In this document: piece by piece, positions 44,421 to 53,644 of the stretch | Layout: each line of letters starts with the position of its first letter | How positions within the stretch are numbered: the first letter of the stretch is position 1 | Assembly: GCA_964444795.1 (NCBI GenBank) | Contig: CAYUIQ010000007.1 | Location: 1-64,000 of the forward strand | DNA: 64,000 nucleotides | Source of the DNA: JABMRP01 sp964444795 | Lineage (GTDB): Bacteria; Planctomycetota; Planctomycetia; Pirellulales; Thermoguttaceae | Direction of reading: 5' to 3' | The notes under the pieces: generated by a model | The model's database searches: none | What the model saw: only the letters and a program-made list of their open reading frames with translations | Told to the model about the DNA's origin: nothing | Program-made: the position numbers and the translations under genes

Positions 44421-45482
44421 ATGTCGATCTGGAAATGTGCTCTTTCTTGGGTCGTGATCCTCTCGCTTCTCGGCTTCGTGCCGGTCGGTGCGGCGGATGA
44501 TGCGACGGAAGCTGAAACCGGCGAGGCGGAAGTGTCGGCCGAGCGGATTGCCACGTTGGTTGAGCAACTCGATTCCGACAAATTTGCTCAGCGGCAGAAG
44601 GCCAGCCGGGAGTTGGCCGACATCGGCAAGCCGGCCATCGCGGCGCTCGCGGAAGCGGCCACGGGCGAGAGCCTCGAAGCGATCGTCCGGTCGATCGATA
44701 TCCTCAAGGGGCTCTGTGAATCGAAAGACGATCCGACCAAGGCGGCGGCCCGAGAGGCGTTGGAAAAGGTTGCTAAGAGCGACCGGGCCTCGGCTGCCCG
44801 GCGAGCCCAAGATGCGCTGAAGGCCACGGCGGAAGTTCAGAATCCGGCCGGCAACATCGGGCCCGGGCAAATCCAGATCAACGTGGCCGGCATGGCGGGC
44901 AAACGGATATCTATAAAGAACGTCAACGGCGTGAAGGAGATCGAGGCCACCGAGGGTGATCGGAAGGTGAAGATCATCGACGATCCGGCCAAGGGCATCA
45001 AGATGGAAGTCACCACGACGAAAAACGGCAAGAAGTCGACGAAGAAGTACGAGGCGAAGAACGCCGACGAACTGAAGAAGAAGCACCCCGAGGCCCACAA
45101 ACTCTACAAGGAATACTCCCAGAACCAGGGCGGCATCAACGTACGGTTTCAGATCGCCGGCGGCAATATGCCCATCCGCATTGCAAGGCCGGCAATGCCC
45201 GTGCCCGGTCGCGTCTTGCAGCGTGCGAACTCGGTCGACATGGCCGCGAGGGTCATGTCCTCTTGGGGTACACACCTGAAGAATCTCGCCAACGACGACG
45301 CCATCGGCAAGGCAACACCCGAGGCGCGACAGCAGCTCAAGAAGAAAGTCGGCGAGATGAAGGATCAATTGGCCGAACTGGAAGAGCGTCTACAGAAAGC
45401 GATCGACGAGTCGGCCAAGGAAGCCAAAGACGCCGAGCAGTCCGAGGGCAAGACGGAAGACGCGGCGGAGAAGAAGGAGTAG
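44421..45482 (+). CDS. exported HEAT-like/coiled-coil protein, unknown
   Basis: 353 residues from ATG 44421 (GGAGG site). Signal peptide 1-24. About 40-150: helical ARM/HEAT-like repeats (LASRELADIGKPAIAAL-type helix-turn-helix units: ELADIGKPAIAALAEAATGE). The middle is beta-rich with Lys/Asp, and the end (about 300-353) is a Glu/Lys/Ala coiled coil. No known enzyme motif. It precedes the PQQ-like gene by 39 bases, same strand. Confidence 0.65.
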   Translation: MSIWKCALSWVVILSLLGFVPVGAADDATEAETGEAEVSAERIATLVEQLDSDKFAQRQKASRELADIGKPAIAALAEAATGESLEAIVRSIDILKGLCESKDDPTKAAAREALEKVAKSDRASAARRAQDALKATAEVQNPAGNIGPGQIQINVAGMAGKRISIKNVNGVKEIEATEGDRKVKIIDDPAKGIKMEVTTTKNGKKSTKKYEAKNADELKKKHPEAHKLYKEYSQNQGGINVRFQIAGGNMPIRIARPAMPVPGRVLQRANSVDMAARVMSSWGTHLKNLANDDAIGKATPEARQQLKKKVGEMKDQLAELEERLQKAIDESAKEAKDAEQSEGKTEDAAEKKE

Positions 45483-45521
45483 CCCCCCGAAGAGAAATCG
45501 TCGGGGCGAGGACACCGATCA

Positions 45522-47744
45522 ATGACTGACGATTGTCGACCGCCGTGGATCGCAACGATGAGGGTGGCCTGCTTTCTTTGCCTCATGATTGGTGCGCATC
45601 GGGCCGTGGCGGAAGTGCTTCCGTTGGCCCCGTACGAGTTGCGGCAGCGTCTTGCCGTTGCGCGCAAGGCGGCCGAGTACGAACGTTTCACCGATGCGGC
45701 GATCCATCTGGAGGGCCTGCTTGGCAGTGTCGGCCCGGATGGCAGTGACGGCCGGGGCGGTTTTGTTCCGGCGTCGGCCTCTTCCCCCGTGCAACGTCCG
45801 ATCCAAGCCGAGGCCCTGGCCCTGCTGTTGTCCTTCCCGCCCAGGGGGATCGAGTGCTACCGGACCGTATGCGGAGAGAAGGCACAGCGACTGCTCGACC
45901 GGGCGATCGAAAATCGCGACCGTGCGGCGCTGGCCGGCGTGGCCGATGGCTACCTCGGCACGAAGGCGGGGGCCGACGCGGCGCTGCTGTTGGGCTATGA
46001 CGGCCTGGACCGCGGGAAACCTTGGGAAGCGTTGGTCTGGCTCGGGCGCCTTGCGCGCTATCGGCCTTCCGCCCGGGAGCATGAACCCGAGCTTTCCCTT
46101 GCCACGGCCGTCGCCTGGCTCACCGCGGGCCATGCAGGCCGTGCGCGAGACGTGGTGCGGCAGCTCAATTCGTATGGTCCCCAAGTCAAGTTTCGCGTCG
46201 GCGACGAAGAGTTGTCGTGCGCGGACGATCCGGCGCGGATCATCGATCTGCTCAGCCGTGCCATGGGGACGGAGTCGGCCAACCCGCCGCCGGCGGCCGA
46301 GCGCGACTGGCTTATGTTCCGTGGCGACCCGGCTCGCAACGCGGCGACCACCTGCGACCATGCCATCTGGAGCGATACGGTCGAGCCGCTGTGGCACGTG
46401 ACCGATTCCGATCGCTCAAAAGACTCCGGCTCCCAGGCTTCCCTCGCCGCGCGTCTTCCCGCGGCACATCCGCTGATCGTCGGCGATCTGGTACTGGCCA
46501 GGACCCCCAAACTCCTGGTGGCCGTCGACATCGCCAGCGGTCGCCAGGTCTGGGAATACCCGTGGGGAGGCGATTCGGGCACCACCTCGTCGGAAGAGGA
46601 GAAGTCGTCGCCCCAGGCCGACGCGCGTGCCGCGGCGAGAATCTTGGAGCGAAGCTACGAGGACGCGGCCTACGGGCAGATCAGCAGCGATGGGCGCCAC
46701 GTATTCTTTCTCGACGGGCTTGGTTCGGTGCGCGGGGCGTCGATGCCGGTGATTGTCATGGCGGGCGGGAAGCGGCGCCTCATGGCTCCCGCCAAACCCA
46801 AATCCTACAATCAGCTCCTCGCGCTGGCGCTTCGCCGGGAAGGCATGTCGGCGTGGTCGGTCGGCGACGCCAGCGGTAAGGACGAGCCGCAATTGGCCGG
46901 TGCGTTCTTCCTCGGGCCGCCTCTGCCACACGAAGGCCGGCTTTACATCTTGGCCGAAATGGAAGGCGAGATTTCGCTCTGCACGCTCGATGCGCGCACC
47001 GGGCGATTGCTCTGGTCGTTGCCGTTGGCCCTGCCCGGGCAGAACATTCTCGGCGATCCCATGCGACGGCTGGCCGGCGCGACCCCGTCGCTGGCCGAGG
47101 GTGTGCTCGTTTGCCCGACGTCGGCCGGGGCCGTCGTCGCGGTGGACCCGCTCACCCGATCGATCCTTTGGGGCCGCGAGTACCCCGTGACAACCGATCG
47201 CGGCCGAATTCGCCAATGGCGGGTGGCCGGCATCCGGGCCCTTGGTGGCCGAGCCGGAATCGAGCAAAGCAGCCCGGTCGACGCGTCGGCCACGATCGCC
47301 GCCGGCCGCCTCTTACTGGCGCCGGTCGAATCCGACGATCTCTACTGCCTCGAACTTCGCAGCGGACAACTCCTTTGGCAGCGACCCGGCGACGGACTGC
47401 GCTTCATCGCCGGCGTGCATGACGATACGGTGGCTGTCGTGGGAACCCGCGGGCTGTCGGCCTATAGTCTGACCACGGGCAAGCCGGCATGGGAGGAGAT
47501 GTGGCTCGAATTGCCCGAGGGGGCTCCAGCCAGTGGACGAGGCTTTCTGGCCGGCCGTTTCTACTACTTGCCCACCACGTTGCCCGAGATTGTGAAGTTC
47601 GACGTGACGGACGGTCGCGTCGTCGATCGGATTTCCATGAAGACGGCACTGGGCAACCTCATTGGCGCCGGCGATCTGTTGCTCTCTCAATCCGCCGACG
47701 CCGTAGAGGCTTTCGCCCCATCGCAATCGGATGCGGAGAACTGA
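45522..47744 (+). CDS. exported PQQ-binding-like beta-propeller protein
   Basis: 740 residues. A GAGG site precedes ATG 45522; a signal peptide starts at Met13. The first ~230 residues are helical (TPR-like Ala/Leu-rich). From about 260 come propeller blades: DWLMFRGDPARN, SGRQVWEYPWGG, TGRLLWSLPLALPGQ, SGQLLWQRPG, TTGKPAWEEM. Similar to the propeller protein at 9.3 kb in type but with the helical N-terminal part. Periplasmic scaffold or binding protein, role unknown. Confidence 0.8.
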   Translation: MTDDCRPPWIATMRVACFLCLMIGAHRAVAEVLPLAPYELRQRLAVARKAAEYERFTDAAIHLEGLLGSVGPDGSDGRGGFVPASASSPVQRPIQAEALALLLSFPPRGIECYRTVCGEKAQRLLDRAIENRDRAALAGVADGYLGTKAGADAALLLGYDGLDRGKPWEALVWLGRLARYRPSAREHEPELSLATAVAWLTAGHAGRARDVVRQLNSYGPQVKFRVGDEELSCADDPARIIDLLSRAMGTESANPPPAAERDWLMFRGDPARNAATTCDHAIWSDTVEPLWHVTDSDRSKDSGSQASLAARLPAAHPLIVGDLVLARTPKLLVAVDIASGRQVWEYPWGGDSGTTSSEEEKSSPQADARAAARILERSYEDAAYGQISSDGRHVFFLDGLGSVRGASMPVIVMAGGKRRLMAPAKPKSYNQLLALALRREGMSAWSVGDASGKDEPQLAGAFFLGPPLPHEGRLYILAEMEGEISLCTLDARTGRLLWSLPLALPGQNILGDPMRRLAGATPSLAEGVLVCPTSAGAVVAVDPLTRSILWGREYPVTTDRGRIRQWRVAGIRALGGRAGIEQSSPVDASATIAAGRLLLAPVESDDLYCLELRSGQLLWQRPGDGLRFIAGVHDDTVAVVGTRGLSAYSLTTGKPAWEEMWLELPEGAPASGRGFLAGRFYYLPTTLPEIVKFDVTDGRVVDRISMKTALGNLIGAGDLLLSQSADAVEAFAPSQSDAEN

Positions 47745-47837
47745 GTCCCGCGGTCCCGCGGGGTGATACGGTGAAGAGCGGAGACCGCTTCGAGACGGAG
47801 GGTCTTCTGGAGCAACGGGGACTTTGCGAAAAACACG

Positions 47838-49271
47838 CTACGGGCTTGCACCGGGTGTTTCGTCGCCGGGTGATTTCCCTTCGATCGCGCGGACCAACTC
47901 CTGGATTAGCCGGTTGGTTTGCTGGCGGGAAAGCTTCGAGTTGATCTTGGCGCTCAGGGCGTGGCACATCTCGATAAAGCATTGCGGGCCGCGGTCGGCT
48001 TTCAGTTCGTGGGCGGTGAAGTTACGCAACCCCTCTTGCTGCAACGAAGTGACTTCATCGAGCATCTTCTGCAACTCTTCGACGTCGTTGCCCTTGGCGT
48101 CGTCGTCGAGGGTGACCTGGCGTTGCTCGATGTCCATCACGGCGCGGATGTAGCGGTCCAGTTTGTGGCCCGACTTGGCGGCCTTGCGGTCGCGCATCCA
48201 TCGGCACAGGAGAAACCCGGCGATGACGAAAGAGATGATGAACGACCGCAATCCCTCGGTCGATTCGACGACGTCGGGATCGAGCAGCGGTCGCCAGCGG
48301 GGATCGTAGAATCGTTCCGCGCCGGGATGGACCGCAAAAGCGGGACTCCGCCGGGAAAACTCGGCCCCCCCGTCCGCCAACTCCCAGAGGTGATTCTTCT
48401 GGAGAAACTCATCGCCGTGGGCTACTTGAGCCAGCGCCGTGACCAGATTGTCCGGCAGGCTTCTGTGGGCAAGCAATTGGGCCGGGGAGGCGACGGTTTG
48501 CACATCGGTCCGGGGAACGGGTGGCTCGAAGTTGTACGAACCGGCCGCGATGGTATACGGCGAAACGTGCAGGTCGCCGTGGACCATGGCCTCGAAATGA
48601 GGAATGCTCAAAATCCGCAGGTTCTCGTTCCCGGCCAGTTCGCCGAACAGGGGCGCCTGCACTCCAATGGTGACAATGGCCGCGTCGAGCGTTCCCTCGC
48701 GAAATTCTTGCTTAACGAGTTCGTAGTAATCGTCCGACCTGGCATCGGCGTGCCGGACGTTTACTGACGAGAGCTCCAGATCGAAGTGCTCAAGCAGTGC
48801 CAGACTCATCGCGTAGTCGCCCGAAGCTTTGATTCCCAGGGCGATGTGTTTACCCTGCATGGTCGATTTCAAGTCGGTTTCCAAAATGCCGGAATCGCGA
48901 CGAACGATCAGGTGGGCGGGCTGCGAGTAGAGATTGGCCACGAAGGTGACCGAGTCGTTGCCATCGCACTCTTCGCCGGTTCCCGGCTGGTAGAGGCAGA
49001 GATCGACCTTGTCCTCCTCGTTTTGCAGCAATTGGAGATTCTCCAGCGAGCCGTTGGTGTGGCGGAGCGTAACCTCCACGCCGAGGTCCTTTTCGATCTG
49101 CTGGGCCAGTTGCTCGCAAAGATCCCGATAGCGGCCGCCTTCGGGGCCGGTGGCCAGCACGATTTCCTCGGGAAAGGCGGTCGCGTGAAGGTAAACCCGA
49201 TGGATCAGCACGGGCAGCGCCACCAGCAGCACCAGCCCGGCCGTCCAAAGCCATTTCGCTTTGCCACGCAT
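47838..49271 (-). CDS. membrane-anchored TAXI-family solute-binding protein
   Basis: 477 residues. N-terminal membrane helix 8-30, then VLATGPEGGRYRDLCEQLAQQ and GKHIALGIKASGDYAMSLALL, the opening and ligand-site strands of TAXI-type TRAP binding proteins. Near residue 345 a second membrane helix (FIISFVIAGFLLCRWM) leads to a cytoplasmic coiled coil of about 115 residues. The usual TRAP permease genes are absent, so this may be a sensor or scaffold rather than an uptake part. The arrangement of an internal anchor plus coiled coil is unusual. Confidence 0.75.
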   Translation of the reverse strand: MRGKAKWLWTAGLVLLVALPVLIHRVYLHATAFPEEIVLATGPEGGRYRDLCEQLAQQIEKDLGVEVTLRHTNGSLENLQLLQNEEDKVDLCLYQPGTGEECDGNDSVTFVANLYSQPAHLIVRRDSGILETDLKSTMQGKHIALGIKASGDYAMSLALLEHFDLELSSVNVRHADARSDDYYELVKQEFREGTLDAAIVTIGVQAPLFGELAGNENLRILSIPHFEAMVHGDLHVSPYTIAAGSYNFEPPVPRTDVQTVASPAQLLAHRSLPDNLVTALAQVAHGDEFLQKNHLWELADGGAEFSRRSPAFAVHPGAERFYDPRWRPLLDPDVVESTEGLRSFIISFVIAGFLLCRWMRDRKAAKSGHKLDRYIRAVMDIEQRQVTLDDDAKGNDVEELQKMLDEVTSLQQEGLRNFTAHELKADRGPQCFIEMCHALSAKINSKLSRQQTNRLIQELVRAIEGKSPGDETPGASP

Positions 49272-49443
49272 AATCGTTCAATCCCCCTTCAGTAGTCCGC
49301 CGAGTAGTTGGACGACCTTCTGCACGGTCTCTTGCCGGGAGCGGCGTCTTTGAGGCTATCCGATAGCCCGCGGCTTGCCAAGCGGTCGGGGCAAAGGCGG
49401 CGTGCAAGTCAGCCCCCGGCTCTGCCGGGGGGCACATGGCAAC

Positions 49444-49553
49444 GGGTGCCTGGGATCGAGTTGCGAGGAACGAGCGACGAGCCCCCAGAACGCAACAAAC
49501 CGGGGGCTCGCCGACCAAAGCTGCGCTTCGGTGCCCGTCGAACCCAGGCACTC
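49444..49553. repeat. inverted-repeat element R2, copy 2
   Basis: Starts gggtgcctgggatcgag, like the copy at 37.7 kb, and ends gaacccaggcactc, its inverted partner; inside, cgagcccc/ggggctcg pair. Lies in gap 49272-49682. Confidence 0.8.
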
Positions 49554-49600
49554 ACCACCGCGGCAGAGAATTGGGCGATGCCTCAAGTCACCGCGCAAAC

Positions 49601-49652
49601 AAAAAACCGCCGGAGTCCGAGGGGCAAGTTCTGCCCGGCCCTCTTCCGGCGG
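49601..49652 (-). terminator. rho-independent terminator of PEP-CTERM gene
   Basis: Minus-strand stem ccgccgga...tccggcgg (49607-49614 with 49645-49652) enclosing a smaller gggc/gccc hairpin, then six T. It lies 30 bases after the stop at 49683. Confidence 0.8.
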
Positions 49653-49682
49653 CTCTTGGTCGATCGTGTTGTCGGTGGGCTG

Positions 49683-51410
49683 CTACGCCCGCTTACGGCG
49701 GCGCCGACCGACAACGCTCAGGCCCAGCAAGCCCAGTGCGGCCAGCACGAAGGTCGAGGGCTCGGGGACGGCGCTGGCGCTCTGGATCGGAACGGTGATG
49801 CTGTCCATGCCGCCCCAGCCCCAGCCGCCCTTCTTGTCGTCAATGTAGTCCAGCGTGAACGTCCCGCCGACGTAGGGGGCCAGTTCGGCCTGTGTGAAGC
49901 CCCCTTCAATCCACCCGTCACCGTTGCTGGGCCTACCCTCGGACAGGACGTAATCTCCGGTCGCATCGTCCCGCAGGGCCATGCCGAGGAATCCGGTGTC
50001 GCCCAAACCGCTGAAGTTTGCCGGGGCCGCTCCGCCCGACACGCCGCCCTGGAGGAAGAAGGTCAAATCTTCCGAGTCGCCGAGGACAAACGAGGGCGAG
50101 CGGATGACGAAGGGGTCGTTCTGCCCGTCGCGCTGGTTCCAGCCACCGGCGCCGTCGGTGGCTGGGGCGACCCAACCTACGCCCGACTGCGGGTCGCGAC
50201 CGGCGAAGACATCGCCGTCAATCGCGTCGAAGTCCGTATTGGAATTGGCCACGGCGGAGGTCAACACGTCGACCCATCCCTGTTCGTCCGGGCCGCCGGG
50301 CTCGTCGAAAGTCCACTCCACCGTCGTCACCGGCGGCGGGGGCGTGTCGCCCGGGTCGGAGAGAACGGTGAGAACGCCGCTTTGATCCCATGGCGACCGG
50401 GGATCCCATGACCCACTGTTATAGTTCCATCCGGAGGGCTCATTGAACCACGTGTCGAGTTGATTGGTGGCCGTGCTGCTGGAGGAACCGTAGGTCCCGG
50501 CTGCCTGCTGGACGCCGTCGAGCCAGAGTTGGTCGACGGTTTCGGTTACACCGTTCATCAGAATCAGATGGGTACCCGATCCCAACTGCAAGGCCGCCGA
50601 ATCGCCGATACGGTCGTTCAGCGCGGTGTTCACGAGGTGCAGCGCGCTGTCGGCGCCGAGGAGCTCGACGTGTCCGGTGCCAAACGCACCGTCTTTGGCG
50701 GCATTGAAGCGGCCGCCAATACGCAACTCCGTACCGCCGCTGTACGTGTTAGGCGAGGAACCGCCGATCTCGAAGTAGTCGTTTTCGCCGGTGCGGTTCC
50801 CGATATCGAGTGTCAATTTCCTGGAGCCGCCACTTTCGGTAAGCGTACTGGACAGCTTGCGGTGTCTCTCCGCGCCAACGTCGAAGGTGAGATCATCGGC
50901 AAGTTCCATGTCCAGCGACCATTCGGACCGCCACCCATCACGGAAATACATTTCGCTCTGATCGAACAGTGCGCCGGCACCGTTGTTATCCCAGACGATC
51001 TTCCCGGTGCCGTACAAATTACTGAGGAAGTTCTCCTGGTCCCAATGATTGCTTGTGCCACAGTCGCCAATCGCGGTGGGAGTGTTGTGGCCTGCTTTAA
51101 TGGTTCCCAGCGTAACCGTCGTGTCGAGCTTCACACCGAAGGTGTGAACGGCCGGGTTGAGTTCCCAGGGCTGATCGTTACCGAACACACCTATCGCCGC
51201 ATCGTGATTACAGTACCAGACGTTGGCCGTGTCACCGGCGGCGAACGTCGGCACGCCGCCGCCTTGCCAACTGGATGCGGTATTCCAGTCACCGTTCCAC
51301 ACCGGCGTGACGTAATCCCAGTCGTAGACCGCTGCTCTTGCCGGTTCGGCAAAGTTGAAGGCAACTATCGCAGCCAACACAAGTCCGAGTGACGCGGTCG
51401 GGATTCTCAT
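49683..51410 (-). CDS. large PEP-CTERM exported protein with autotransporter-type repeats
   Basis: 575 residues from ATG 51410 (GGAGGAG site). Signal peptide about 1-27 (AAIVAFNFAEPARAA). The body has beta-helical patches typical of autotransporter-associated repeats (WNGDWNTASSWQGGGVP, TYSGGTELRIGG), then a jelly-roll-like C-terminal domain (TVEWTFDEPGGPDEQGWVDV). The end is VPEPSTFVLAALGLLGLSVVGRRRRKRA-type sorting tail: PEP box, helix, basic end. Exported and processed by an exosortase (not in the window). Strong terminator follows. Confidence 0.88.
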   Translation of the reverse strand: MRIPTASLGLVLAAIVAFNFAEPARAAVYDWDYVTPVWNGDWNTASSWQGGGVPTFAAGDTANVWYCNHDAAIGVFGNDQPWELNPAVHTFGVKLDTTVTLGTIKAGHNTPTAIGDCGTSNHWDQENFLSNLYGTGKIVWDNNGAGALFDQSEMYFRDGWRSEWSLDMELADDLTFDVGAERHRKLSSTLTESGGSRKLTLDIGNRTGENDYFEIGGSSPNTYSGGTELRIGGRFNAAKDGAFGTGHVELLGADSALHLVNTALNDRIGDSAALQLGSGTHLILMNGVTETVDQLWLDGVQQAAGTYGSSSSTATNQLDTWFNEPSGWNYNSGSWDPRSPWDQSGVLTVLSDPGDTPPPPVTTVEWTFDEPGGPDEQGWVDVLTSAVANSNTDFDAIDGDVFAGRDPQSGVGWVAPATDGAGGWNQRDGQNDPFVIRSPSFVLGDSEDLTFFLQGGVSGGAAPANFSGLGDTGFLGMALRDDATGDYVLSEGRPSNGDGWIEGGFTQAELAPYVGGTFTLDYIDDKKGGWGWGGMDSITVPIQSASAVPEPSTFVLAALGLLGLSVVGRRRRKRA

Positions 51411-51687
51411 GGCGGAAACTCCTCCAAGATGCAATTCATTGAGGTAGCCTCACCGGTAGTCAGCGGTTGCAGGACCGGCGCACACCGGATAATCAGCCCG
51501 ATCAGAATAACCCCGAACTTACCCACCAGGGCACGGAAGTCAAGAAAATTCTTGGGGTCCCGGCAAGAATTCCCGGAATGCGTGGAGGCCGGCTGGAAGT
51601 CACTCACCCTGCAGAGGGGCATCCGTCTCTGGGTCATGACCGAGTAAGAGGGCCGCTCGCGGTATCGCGACGCGGCCGCGAGTGTTC

Positions 51688-51801
51688 TGGAGTGCAGCGG
51701 CTTGTCGCCGCTTTCTTTTTCCCGCGGATTGGAAATAGCTCGACGGTTCACGCAAGAAGAGCAACCGGAGAAAGAAAGCGACGACAAGTCATCGCGCTCC
51801 A
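51688..51801. repeat. imperfect inverted repeat near the amidohydrolase stop
   Basis: Left arm 51688-51721 (cttgtcgccgctttcttttt) and right arm 51768-51801 (aaagaaagcgacgacaag) pair in about 27 of 34 positions. The right arm ends three bases before the amidohydrolase stop (51804); may act as its terminator. Gap 51411-51803 otherwise holds nothing seen. Confidence 0.65.
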
Positions 51802-51803
51802 AA

Positions 51804-52856
51804 TCACCCCAACGCGTAAAATCGCTGAGCGTTGTCGTGCAGCAGTTTGCGCTGCTGGGATACATCGCGGGGGGCGATGATGCGGCGCAACGCAACAACC
51901 CATTGACGAAGCGTGGCGGCGCGGGTGCAGACGGGCCAGTCGCTGCCGAACATGACCCGATCGGGGCCGAACGTGTCGAGACAGTGGTTGACGATCGGCG
52001 CCAGATCGTCGGCCGTCCAGCCCTTCGGCGCCCGGGCGACGATGCCCGAGATCTTGCAGACGACGTTCTTCCGCCGGGCCATTGCCTCAATGCCTCGCCG
52101 CCATAAGTCGGCGACGTGCTCCCGACGGGCCAGCGCCTCGATCCCCCGCCGCCATCGGTCGGCGTCGCTCTCCGGCGATGAACCGGCGCGAAGGGCCGGC
52201 ACGAACGCCTTGGGATCGACGTTGCCGCAATGGTCCAAAACAAATTGCGTCTCGGGGCACATCTTGGCCACCTTCGCTCCGTCGAACAACGTCTTGGGCG
52301 GGATGCACAGATCGAACCGCATCCCCAGTTTTCCCAAGAGGTGCATGCCGGCGAAGAAGTTCTTACCGATCTCCAACCCCGGCGTCCCGGGCCGGTGGTG
52401 TAGCATTTGCCGCACGCCCTTAACGTACGGGCTATTCTTGAACCGCCCGATGTACTCGGGAAAACGGTCGTCGTCGACCCGCCCGCCGATCACTGCGGCG
52501 ACCGTCGGGTTATCGGTCCGGCGGCACAGTTCCACGGCTATCTCCGCCTCGGTCAACTTCTGCTCGGGCGCAGCGGCCACCTCCATGTAAACGGCCTTGA
52601 CGACGTTCAAACCGCGCACCGCCTCGAGATAATCGGCGGTAAGAAAATTGCGCTGCAGATGTTGCACGTTTTGCAGCCACGGCAGTCGCAACTTGCCGAG
52701 GTCCCACAGGTGCTGGTGCGTGTCGATGATGGGAAGCGACCCGGAGGGGTCGTCATCGGCCGCGACCGTTTCGCCCGCGGTCAACGCGCCCAGTGCGGCG
52801 CCGGCACACGCCAGGCTTGTACTCCGGTGGAGAAACTCTCGGCGATTGATGTTCAT
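51804..52856 (-). CDS. Tat-exported amidohydrolase (amidohydrolase-2 family)
   Basis: 350 residues. NRREFLHRS followed by a hydrophobic stretch is a twin-arginine signal. Then DTHQHLWD (metal His pair), LDHCGN (His) and FGSDWPVC (Asp) are the metal-site motifs of the amidohydrolase-2 TIM barrel. Hydrolyses or decarboxylates an unknown substrate. At 52075-52167 a stretch of 17 codons is present twice in tandem (WRRGIEALARREHVADL / WRRGIEAMARRKNVVCK), which family members have once. Starts within the hisH stop (4-base overlap). Confidence 0.85.
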   Translation of the reverse strand: MNINRREFLHRSTSLACAGAALGALTAGETVAADDDPSGSLPIIDTHQHLWDLGKLRLPWLQNVQHLQRNFLTADYLEAVRGLNVVKAVYMEVAAAPEQKLTEAEIAVELCRRTDNPTVAAVIGGRVDDDRFPEYIGRFKNSPYVKGVRQMLHHRPGTPGLEIGKNFFAGMHLLGKLGMRFDLCIPPKTLFDGAKVAKMCPETQFVLDHCGNVDPKAFVPALRAGSSPESDADRWRRGIEALARREHVADLWRRGIEAMARRKNVVCKISGIVARAPKGWTADDLAPIVNHCLDTFGPDRVMFGSDWPVCTRAATLRQWVVALRRIIAPRDVSQQRKLLHDNAQRFYALG

Positions 52857-53461
52857 GGCAACGCGGCGAAGTTCTTAAGGATGCGCAGGCCGTCGGCCTG
52901 GCTCTTCTCGGGGTGAAACTGCGAGGCATAGAGGTTGTCGCGCCAGATCATCGAACAGAACGGATCGGGATAGTCGGTCTCCGTGGCGATCACCGCGGCG
53001 TCGGTGGGCACGACGTAGTAGGAATGGACGAAGTAGACGTACGCTGCTTCGTCGATCCCTTCGAGGATAGGCGGCCGGTGACACATCGACAGTTGATTCC
53101 AGCCCATGTGGGGAACCGAGTATTTCGGCGGCAGCTCAAACGGCACCACCTCGCCGGCCAATACACCGAGCCCCTCGTGCCGGCCGTGTTCGTGGCTGGT
53201 CTCGAAGAGCAACTGCAAGCCCAGGCAGATCCCCAGAAAGGGTTTCCCCCGGTCGATCGCTTCGAGGATCGGGCCGACCATCTTTCGGCGTTGCAGTTCC
53301 GACATCGCGTCCTCGAACGCCCCGACGCCGGGCAACACGACTTTCGCCGCCGCGGCCACCACCGCCGGGTCGTCGGTCACCGTGGCCTCGTGGCCGACCT
53401 TCTCAAAGCCCTTCTGCACACTGCGAAGGTTGCCCATTCCGTAGTCGATAATGGCAATCAT
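52853..53461 (-). CDS. hisH: imidazole glycerol phosphate synthase glutamine amidotransferase subunit
   Basis: 202 residues from ATG 53461; the frame goes on through the hairpin upstream, which is not coding. IAIIDYGMGNLRSVQKG opens HisH, GICLGLQLLFE holds the nucleophile Cys and FHPEKS the His/Glu of the triad. Supplies ammonia from glutamine to HisF for imidazole glycerol phosphate in histidine synthesis. No hisF or other his gene is next to it. Full length. Confidence 0.95.
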   Translation of the reverse strand: MIAIIDYGMGNLRSVQKGFEKVGHEATVTDDPAVVAAAAKVVLPGVGAFEDAMSELQRRKMVGPILEAIDRGKPFLGICLGLQLLFETSHEHGRHEGLGVLAGEVVPFELPPKYSVPHMGWNQLSMCHRPPILEGIDEAAYVYFVHSYYVVPTDAAVIATETDYPDPFCSMIWRDNLYASQFHPEKSQADGLRILKNFAALP

Positions 53462-53482
53462 AAAACCGTTGTTTGGGGGTTG

Positions 53483-53563
53483 GGCGAAAAAGGTGTCAGG
53501 AACCTTTTGCCGGAACGGCCCGCAGGGTGCTTCGCACAAAAGGTTCCTGACACCTTTTTCGCC
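53483..53563. repeat. perfect 27-bp inverted repeat
   Basis: ggcgaaaaaggtgtcaggaa... at 53483-53509 pairs with all 27 bases at 53537-53563; loop of 27 bases. This GGTTCCTGACACC-type palindrome is common between genes of planctomycetes and proteobacteria and is tied to RAYT/IS200-like transposases (established for similar REPs). Lies in the gap 53462-53644 just before hisH and after the OmpA-type gene. Confidence 0.9.
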
Positions 53564-53644
53564 TCCCCTTCGTGACACCAAAGATACCAGTATCCGGCAT
53601 TGGCCGCGCGGAGACAAGGGCCGGGGATCTTCCGCGACGGGCGT

